Source of the DNA: an uncultured Porphyromonadaceae bacterium
GTDB taxonomy: Bacteria > Bacteroidota > Bacteroidia > Bacteroidales > Muribaculaceae
Length of the DNA stretch: 11,900 nt
Reading direction: 5' to 3'
Assembly (NCBI GenBank): GCA_905193995.1
Contig: CAJJQT010000032.1
Location: forward strand, 1 to 11,900
The position numbers and the translations under genes were made by a program. Position 1 is the first letter of the stretch. The number at the start of each line of letters is the position of its first letter. Of the stretch, positions 7,545 to 11,900 are shown one piece after another. Under the pieces are notes generated by a model. The model was not told the DNA's origin, made no database searches, and was given only the letters and a program-made list of their open reading frames with translations.

Positions 7545-7598
7545 CACGAAAAACTACTTTTTTAGGGGTGTAAAAACCTATTTTGGTAGTTTTTCGTG
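7545..7598. repeat. 54-base inverted repeat with perfect 13-bp arms
   Basis: CACGAAAAACTAC (7545-7557) and its exact reverse complement GTAGTTTTTCGTG (7586-7598) flank a 28-base centre. Inside, AGG (7564-7566) and CCT (7577-7579) could pair again after a symmetric 6-base internal loop. It lies upstream of the AAA ATPase promoter and downstream of the pentapeptide/TIR-like gene. Candidate roles are an operator, a terminator for the upstream gene (a T-run follows on the - strand, although the loop is long), or a recombination/end sequence. The arms are real; the role is open. Confidence 0.7.
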
Positions 7599-7622
7599 TA
7601 AAAATTATGGTGTTTCAAAATT

Positions 7623-7643
7623 TATTATTTACGCCAAATAATA
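7623..7643. repeat. AT-rich hairpin
   Basis: TATTATTT (7623-7630) pairs perfectly with AAATAATA (7636-7643) across a 5-base loop, ACGCC. It is 25 bases from the larger dyad and in the same spacer. A shorter TGCAG/CTGCA hairpin lies at 7671-7689. Either could help end transcription of the gene that stops at 7751, but the stem lacks GC and a clean T-run. The rest of the 261-base spacer (7490-7750) shows no coding potential. Confidence 0.4.
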
Positions 7644-7750
7644 GATTCATCAAGAAAATATAACAACACCTGCAGTATTTTATTCTGCATTGGTTATCGG
7701 TCAAAATGGATCAATAGCATAAAATATTTTCACTCATAATCGGGATCAAT

Positions 7751-8152
7751 TTATTGCTTAATCTTTGAGAGCCATGAGTTAAGTTCTTTGTTATGTAATA
7801 GTTTCCTATTGTCATTATCAATGTTTATTGTCGCAATAAAACATTCGCTTAGTTTTTGATCAAAAATTCCTTGGTCAATCTGGTGGTCTTTGACTAGCAA
7901 TATAGGCATCCCCTTCATTAGGCCCATTCCCACTTCAATCTCGTTCCATGGAGTAGCAAGCCATTTGTCATTCCATTTTGTTTCATTAATAGTATTAGGC
8001 CGATGTGTAGCTGCATGTACATTAGTTTGTTTAAATCCGAATACAACCATCGCTGAGGACGCTAAAATTTTCTCTCGAATTTTATTAAGCTGACCGTAAC
8101 ATGGATAATCGTCTCGGGTATAATAGTAAACATGACATCCGAGACCTTCCAA
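7751..8152 (-). pseudogene. TIR/nucleosidase-like Rossmann domain, C-terminal part of a frameshifted gene
   Basis: This frame continues the pentapeptide-repeat protein after a -1 shift. The open frame runs from just after a stop at 8183-8185; the first start-like codon is TTG 8152, with no sensible leader, so it is unlikely to be an independent gene. The upstream in-frame residues IIDYQAFLEGLGCHVYYY make a natural continuation of KSIFFSMPSVMNKEDE, the first strand of the domain, which lies in the other frame (residues 245-258). Features are a helix and strand KIREKILASSAMVVFGFK, then WNEIEVGMGLMKGMPILLV, with a Glu placed like the conserved Glu of TIR NADases and nucleoside deoxyribosyltransferases, and GIFDQKLSE. 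About 139 residues complete the domain. A nucleotide or NAD-cleaving effector role is inferred from the fold-like pattern only. It ends at TAA 7751-7753. Confidence 0.65.
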
Positions 8153-8952
8153 AAATGCCTGATAGTCAATAATTCGTCCTCTTTATTCATGACGCTTGGC
8201 ATCGAGAAGAAAATACTTTTGTCAAGAGTGGGATGATTTGCCGAAATAGCTCCATCCAAGTTGAATATCATTTTACCATCTTTCAATATCAATCCTTTTT
8301 CTATATCTTTAGGAATGTTGATTGCACCCGTAAACTCTGCATTTTTTAATGTAACGTTTTTGAAACAAGTGTTAGTCAAATCAGCTTCTTTAAAGCTTGC
8401 ATTGGAAAAATTGCAATCTTTAATTTGTGTGCAGAATAAAATTGAGCGATAAAAAACCGCATGCCCATCGATATGTTCCAATAAGGCATAGGATAGATCG
8501 CTCAGAAATAAATCCGGATTATTCATTGTGATACGGATATCGTCCTTTCTCCCAAGATAAACATCCTGAAGATTAGTCCGTTGTAGATCAACGTTCGACA
8601 GATTTGCAGCATAGGCGAGTCCGTCAGCCAATGTCTTTTGGAATACACCTGTCGGCACTATTTTTAATAATGACGAAATAACATTTATGGATTCTGTTTG
8701 TAAATATGGGAACTCATGGCTTATTTTCGTGTTTAAAAATCGTCTCAACATTATCGCAGCCGATAATTTCGATGAATTGTCAGATGAGGATAAATTTGAA
8801 ATTATAGTATTTAAAGAATTTTTTGACTCCTCTTTGCGTTTGTTTGAATTTTTGAAGTCATAAATATCATTGATTATGAATTTTAATATTCCTAAAACAG
8901 CTGCACTGACAAAGGTTATTATTCCGGCTATTTCTGAAAATGTAATATTCAT
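8062..8952 (-). CDS. Membrane-anchored pentapeptide-repeat protein, N-terminal part of a frameshifted gene
   Basis: The open frame encodes 296 residues from ATG 8952. Residues about 5-27 (SEIAGIITFVSAAVLGILKF) form one hydrophobic segment, probably an inner-membrane anchor. A charged linker (NSNKRKEESKN) and a helical region with SAAIMLRRFL follow. Residues about 112-210 carry pentapeptide-type A(D/N)LxN repeats: LSNVDLQRTNLQDVYL, and later CNFSNASFKEADLTNTCFKN. KSIFFSMP (245-252) begins a Rossmann-like domain, then the frame drifts after about residue 258 into roughly 38 residues that look unrelated. The proper continuation is in the -1 frame. The intact ancestor would be about 400 residues: membrane anchor, helical region, pentapeptide repeats, TIR/nucleosidase-like effector. 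Composition is AT-rich. Broken as it stands, unless the frame is shifted in translation or the base is a sequencing error. Confidence 0.65.
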   Translation of the reverse strand: MNITFSEIAGIITFVSAAVLGILKFIINDIYDFKNSNKRKEESKNSLNTIISNLSSSDNSSKLSAAIMLRRFLNTKISHEFPYLQTESINVISSLLKIVPTGVFQKTLADGLAYAANLSNVDLQRTNLQDVYLGRKDDIRITMNNPDLFLSDLSYALLEHIDGHAVFYRSILFCTQIKDCNFSNASFKEADLTNTCFKNVTLKNAEFTGAINIPKDIEKGLILKDGKMIFNLDGAISANHPTLDKSIFFSMPSVMNKEDELLTIRHFWKVSDVMFTIIPETIIHVTVSLIKFERKF

Positions 8953-9064
8953 GATAATATTAGTTTATATCTACTTCGTTTTATAAACTTAGATTAGGTC
9001 GATGATTGGAATTAAATGATGAGCCCAAAGTTAGCCATTATTCTATGATTTCGCAAATCCATTA

Positions 9065-9079
9065 AATAGCAAAGCTATT
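9065..9079 (-). terminator. Weak hairpin after the comM-like gene
   Basis: AATAGC (9065-9070) and GCTATT (9074-9079) form a 6-bp stem with a 3-base loop, about 27 bases past the YifB/ComM stop in the direction of its transcription. There is no proper T-run, so termination is uncertain. The remainder of the spacer 8953-9105 holds no gene or clear promoter that I can support. Confidence 0.3.
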
Positions 9080-9105
9080 CCGCAATGTTCCGGTCAGTGC
9101 GCGGA

Positions 9106-10671
9106 TTAGGATAGAAGAGTGGTGGTGGAAATTTTGGTGCCCCAGGAAGAGCGGTCGAGGTTGCGGTAGGAGATGGCTTCGCAGATGTGGTCGACGGTGA
9201 TGTCTGCGGAGCCGGCGAGGTCGGCGATGGTGCGGGCGACCTTGAGGATGCGGTCGTAGGCGCGTGCGCTCATGTCGTACTTGGTCATGGCGTGGCGCAG
9301 CATGTCCATCGAGGCTTTGTCGAGCCGGCACCAGCGGGTGATGAGCCGGGTGTTCATCTGGGCGTTGGTGTGGATTTCGGGCTCGCCGGCGAAGCGCTCC
9401 GACTGGATGTTGCGGGCGCGGATGACGCGCTCGCGGATGGCCGCGCTGCTCTCGCCGGCGCTCTGCGCCGATAGCTTCTCGAACGGCACGGGCTGTATCT
9501 CGATCTGTATGTCGATGCGGTCGAGCAGCGGGCCGGAGATGCGGCCCAGGTATTTGGCCACGGCTCCGGGCGGGCAGGTGCATTCCTTGGTCGGATGGTT
9601 GTAGTAGCCGCAGGGGCAGGGATTCATCGACGCCACGAGCATGAATCCGGCGGGGTATTCGACCGAATAGCGGGCGCGCGAGATGGTGATGTGGCGGTCT
9701 TCGAGCGGCTGGCGGAGCACCTCGAGTACGGTGCGCGGAAATTCCGGGAACTCGTCCATGAACAGGATGCCGTTGTGGGCCAGGGAGATCTCGCCGGGCA
9801 TGGGGTTGGCTCCGCCGCCCACGATGGCCACGGGCGATATGGTGTGGTGGGGCGAGCGGAAGGGGCGCCGCGTCATCAGTTTCGAGCCGCTCTTGAGCTT
9901 GCCGGCCACGGAGTGGATTTTGGTGGTCTCGAGAGCCTCGGCGAGGGTCAGCGGCGGCATGATCGACGGCAGACGCTTCGACAGCATCGACTTGCCCGAG
10001 CCGGGAGGGCCGACCAGCAGGATGTTGTGGCCGCCGGCGCAGGCCACCTCGAAGGCGCGCTTGACGCCTTCCTGGCCCTTGACCTCGCTGAAATCGAAGT
10101 CGAACTGCTCGAGCGAGCGGGCGAATTCGGCGCGGGTGTCGAACTGCGTCGGCTCGGGTGCGGAGGCGCCGGTGAGGAAGTCGACCACCTCGCGCAGCGA
10201 GTGCAGGCCGTAGACGTCGAGATTGTTGACCACGGCGGCCTCGGTGGCGTTCTCCGCCGGCACTATGATGCCGCGGAAGCCCTGGCGGCGCGCCTCGATG
10301 GCCATGGGCAGCACGCCGTTGACGGGCCGCAGCGTGCCGTCGAGCGACAGCTCGCCCAGCAGCATGTATTTGTCAAGTTCGGCCGTTTGTATGACCTGTG
10401 CACCGGTCATCAGCGCGACGGCTATGGGCAGGTCGTAGGCCGCACCCTCCTTCTTGATATCGGCCGGGGCCATGTTCACCACCACGCCCGAGCGCGGCAG
10501 CACGAAGCCGGTCTGCTGGATGGCCGACAGGACGCGCTGATGGCTCTCCTTGACGGCCGTGTCGGGCAGCCCGACGATGCAGAACTGCACGCCGCGGCTG
10601 ACCGACACCTCGATGGTCACCGTCAGGGCGTCGATGCCTATGACGGCTCCGCTGTAGGTCTTTACGAGCAT
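9106..10671 (-). CDS. comM: YifB/ComM-family Mg-chelatase-like AAA+ ATPase
   Basis: A 521-residue protein close to the usual family length. ComM in naturally competent bacteria is a hexameric helicase that promotes branch migration during integration of transforming DNA; the family is widespread, and its role in Bacteroidales is not established. Residues 1-170 are the N-terminal ChlI/Lon-like domain (MLVKTYSGAVIGIDA; VVVNMAPADIKKEG at 63-76). The AAA+ core has Walker A GPPGSGKS (221-228), SPHHTIS and Walker B GILFMDEFPEF. A conserved cysteine group NPCPCG...CTCPP follows. The C-terminal Mg-chelatase domain ends with ITVDHICEAISYRNLDRSSWG. ATG 10671 lies one base after the stop of the lipoprotein gene, so the two form a coupled operon. 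All motor residues are intact. Confidence 0.93.
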   Translation of the reverse strand: MLVKTYSGAVIGIDALTVTIEVSVSRGVQFCIVGLPDTAVKESHQRVLSAIQQTGFVLPRSGVVVNMAPADIKKEGAAYDLPIAVALMTGAQVIQTAELDKYMLLGELSLDGTLRPVNGVLPMAIEARRQGFRGIIVPAENATEAAVVNNLDVYGLHSLREVVDFLTGASAPEPTQFDTRAEFARSLEQFDFDFSEVKGQEGVKRAFEVACAGGHNILLVGPPGSGKSMLSKRLPSIMPPLTLAEALETTKIHSVAGKLKSGSKLMTRRPFRSPHHTISPVAIVGGGANPMPGEISLAHNGILFMDEFPEFPRTVLEVLRQPLEDRHITISRARYSVEYPAGFMLVASMNPCPCGYYNHPTKECTCPPGAVAKYLGRISGPLLDRIDIQIEIQPVPFEKLSAQSAGESSAAIRERVIRARNIQSERFAGEPEIHTNAQMNTRLITRWCRLDKASMDMLRHAMTKYDMSARAYDRILKVARTIADLAGSADITVDHICEAISYRNLDRSSWGTKISTTTLLS

Positions 10672-10672
10672 G

Positions 10673-11665
10673 TCAGTCCTTGGAATTTTTGACGAACCGG
10701 GCGGCCTCGCTTGCGGAGCGGCCTCGCCAAAGCTGCGTACCGGCCGAGTCGGTCACTATGAAATAGGGAATCGTGGGGATGCCGAGGCGCTGCAGGGCCA
10801 CGCCCGACACGGAGCCGGCGACCCAACCGTGGGTCCAGCGGGCGGAGTCGAGGCGTACGTCGCGGCTCCAGACTATTGTGTCCTGGTCGGCCGAGAGTTC
10901 GATCACCTCGAGGCCCTTTCGGGCGGGTATGTCGCGAAGTGCTTTCACGACGCTGTCGCGGCCCTTGTAGTGGCCTGTGACGGCTATGAGGTTGAGCCGC
11001 GCGCCCGAAGGCTTGAACAGGCGCCGGCGCCCTCCGGGGGCGATGTAGTTGATGGCGGCGACAGGGGCGTGGGATGTGGTCGAGCTGACGCGGTCGACCA
11101 GCGCGTTGAATCCGGCGGTGACGCCTGCGGCGCGCGCTTCGGGCGCGATCAGCGACAGCAGCGAGTCGGCGAGCTCGGCGGCCGGCCCGGAGGCGTCGAT
11201 CTCGGTCATCACAAGCAGGGCTGCGAGCGGATCGTCGCGGTGTGCGGTGACGTAGGCGGTGACGGCCGCGTGTCGGTCGGCAGCCTTGGCGTTATCCTTC
11301 AGGAACTGCGTCCAGCGCTCGGCCGTGGCATTGCCCTTTGCCGTGAGGGCGTTCGGATCGCCGGGGTTGAGATGCAGCTCGAGGTCGTCGCCGTTGCGGG
11401 CCACGGTGCGCCCCAGCAGGCGGTATTCGTTGTCGTAGATTTCGATCAGTGCGTCGTCGTCGGAATACCCCTCGAAGGCGAAGCTGCCCTCGTTGGCCAC
11501 GGTGATGCCCGTAGCGACGTTGCCTCCCGTGAAGTATATCACGCGGATGTTGGTCGACGGCTTGCCCTCGATGGAGCCTTTTATGACGAATTTGTCGCTG
11601 TGGCCGCCGCAGCTGCCGGCTATAGCCGCCAGCACCGTCATCAGCGCGTACAGAAGTCTTTTCAT
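10673..11665 (-). CDS. Lipoprotein with DUF4369-like and cysteine-less thioredoxin-like domains
   Basis: 330 residues. The N-terminus MKRLLYALMTVLAAIAGSC is a lipoprotein signal peptide with lipidated Cys19, so the protein should face the periplasm on a membrane. Residues about 25-115 (FVIKGSIEGKPSTNIRVIYF through LELHLNPGD) fit the DUF4369 beta-sandwich found before thioredoxin domains in Bacteroidetes. Residues about 215-330 fit a TlpA/AhpC-like thioredoxin fold with the cis-proline loop in GIPTIPYFIVTDSAG. Cys19 is the only cysteine in the protein, so the CXXC active site is missing and redox activity is unlikely; a binding or scaffold role is inferred. It precedes the comM-like gene by one base. 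The leader has a small hairpin (GCGGC 11677-11681 with GCCGC 11687-11691) and an AT-rich repeat region farther upstream. Confidence 0.8.
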   Translation of the reverse strand: MKRLLYALMTVLAAIAGSCGGHSDKFVIKGSIEGKPSTNIRVIYFTGGNVATGITVANEGSFAFEGYSDDDALIEIYDNEYRLLGRTVARNGDDLELHLNPGDPNALTAKGNATAERWTQFLKDNAKAADRHAAVTAYVTAHRDDPLAALLVMTEIDASGPAAELADSLLSLIAPEARAAGVTAGFNALVDRVSSTTSHAPVAAINYIAPGGRRRLFKPSGARLNLIAVTGHYKGRDSVVKALRDIPARKGLEVIELSADQDTIVWSRDVRLDSARWTHGWVAGSVSGVALQRLGIPTIPYFIVTDSAGTQLWRGRSASEAARFVKNSKD

Positions 11666-11711
11666 AGCGATTCAGCGCGGCTTATTGCCGCTCAGTTACG
11701 AAAAATGTTAT

Positions 11712-11751
11712 TTATATGATTTATAAGACTTATAAAAATTATATGATTTAT
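11712..11751. promoter_or_regulatory. AT-rich repeat cluster upstream of the lipoprotein-comM operon
   Basis: TTATATGATTTAT occurs twice (11712-11724 and 11739-11751), 27 bases apart. Centred between the copies is an odd-length palindrome TTTATAAGACTTATAAA (11720-11736), with 8-bp arms around one base. Next to it TGATCCGGATCA (11751-11762) is a perfect 12-bp palindrome. The block is strikingly AT-rich for this genome and begins 47 bases before the lipoprotein ATG, where a promoter is expected. An operator or UP-like element is inferred; no exact TAnnTTTG box is visible. Confidence 0.45.
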
Positions 11752-11776
11752 GATCCGGATCACCGGAGCGGGCACT

Positions 11777-11805
11777 AAAAAAGCCCGCCGGTCGGGGCGG
11801 GCTTT
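11777..11805 (-). terminator. Rho-independent terminator after gapA
   Basis: AAAGCCCGCC (11780-11789) pairs perfectly with GGCGGGCTTT (11796-11805) over a 6-base loop. In the direction of gapA transcription (- strand) the stem is followed by a run of six T (11782-11777). It lies 20 bases past the gapA stop. The stem could work in both directions, but the T-run marks the - strand as its main use. Confidence 0.9.
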
Positions 11806-11825
11806 ATGTGTCGGTCGGAGGGTGA

Positions 11826-11900
11826 TTAGCCGTTGATCTTCACCATGGTGGCGATCAGGTCGAGCACCTTGTTCGAGTAGCCGATTTCGTTGTCGTACCA
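11826..11900 (-). CDS. gapA: Glyceraldehyde-3-phosphate dehydrogenase, C-terminal end (partial)
   Basis: The right edge holds 24 codons and a TAA stop (11828-11826), reading WYDNEIGYSNKVLDL then IATMVKING. WYDNEIGYSNK is the near-invariant C-terminal motif of phosphorylating GAPDH, the glycolytic enzyme that oxidises glyceraldehyde 3-phosphate with NAD(P)+ and phosphate. The Asn and Tyr in this motif lie near the nicotinamide site. The catalytic Cys and NAD-binding domain are outside the window, so the cofactor type cannot be judged. A strong terminator follows. Confidence 0.95.
   Translation of the reverse strand, partial: WYDNEIGYSNKVLDLIATMVKING

Larger units (their letters stand above)
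6023..9105. other. AT-rich island between two GC-rich blocks
   Basis: Base composition drops abruptly on entering this stretch and rises again at about 9106: the flanking genes use G/C at most third positions, while the two genes here are rich in A and T. It contains an AAA-DUF234 ATPase, a frameshifted pentapeptide/TIR-like gene, and dyad-rich spacers, all oriented on the - strand. This suggests recent acquisition. I see no integrase, transposase, tRNA or clear direct-repeat boundary, so the exact ends and mechanism of entry are unknown. Confidence 0.6.

Noticed and set aside
6023..9105. The AT-rich island as an insertion sequence or integrative element
   Set aside because: No transposase, integrase, terminal repeats or target duplications could be found, so only an island of unknown mobility is claimed.
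9595..10692. Open frame of 365 codons on the + strand opposite the comM-like gene
   Set aside because: Shadow of a gene with intact AAA+ motifs; no coherent domain.
10670..11719. Open frame of 349 codons on the + strand opposite the lipoprotein gene
   Set aside because: The opposite strand has a proper signal peptide and lipobox, and this frame has neither a plausible start region nor a motif.

Overview
The window looks like chromosomal DNA from a GC-rich member of the Bacteroidales; a Muribaculaceae-type gut bacterium is my best guess, from general knowledge only. The grounds are the mnmG-apt-uvrC-dtd gene order, a DUF4369-type lipoprotein with a Bacteroidetes lipobox, start codons without clear Shine-Dalgarno sequences, and matches to the Bacteroides promoter form TTTG-(19-21 nt)-TAnnTTTG.

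Layout. Bases 1-3136 (+ strand) hold housekeeping genes: the 3' end of mnmG, a near-perfect ParB-binding parS-like site, apt, a rho-independent terminator, then uvrC and dtd six bases apart. Bases 3138-6022 (- strand) are a very GC-rich two-gene operon. An NhaC-family Na+/H+ antiporter overlaps by ATGA the start of an ABC-type ATPase fused to a DUF4435 (TOPRIM-like) domain. Its 3' end meets dtd tail to tail with one base between the stops.

Bases about 6023-9105 are an AT-rich island that contrasts sharply with both flanks. It carries a solitary AAA ATPase with a C-terminal DUF234/PD-(D/E)XK-like domain, preceded by a good Bacteroides-type promoter and a 54-base dyad with perfect 13-bp arms. 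Next to it is a membrane-anchored pentapeptide-repeat protein whose C-terminal TIR/nucleosidase-like Rossmann domain lies in another frame: a -1 frameshift near 8155-8182 splits one ancestral protein of about 400 residues.

Bases 9106-11665 (- strand) return to high GC. A lipoprotein with a cysteine-less thioredoxin-like domain is followed one base later by a YifB/ComM-family Mg-chelatase-like ATPase. An AT-rich repeat cluster (11712-11751) lies in its promoter region. At the right edge are a strong terminator and the last 24 codons of glyceraldehyde-3-phosphate dehydrogenase (- strand).

How they fit: the flanks are core metabolism, tRNA quality control, DNA repair and chromosome segregation. 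The middle holds three nucleotide-dependent, possibly defence-related proteins: ATPase-DUF4435, AAA-DUF234, and pentapeptide-TIR-like. No single known multi-gene defence system is complete here. The closest resemblance is the PARIS AriA/AriB pair, fused in one compact polypeptide, and that is inference from domain architecture. No rRNA, tRNA, CRISPR array, transposase or integrase was seen.
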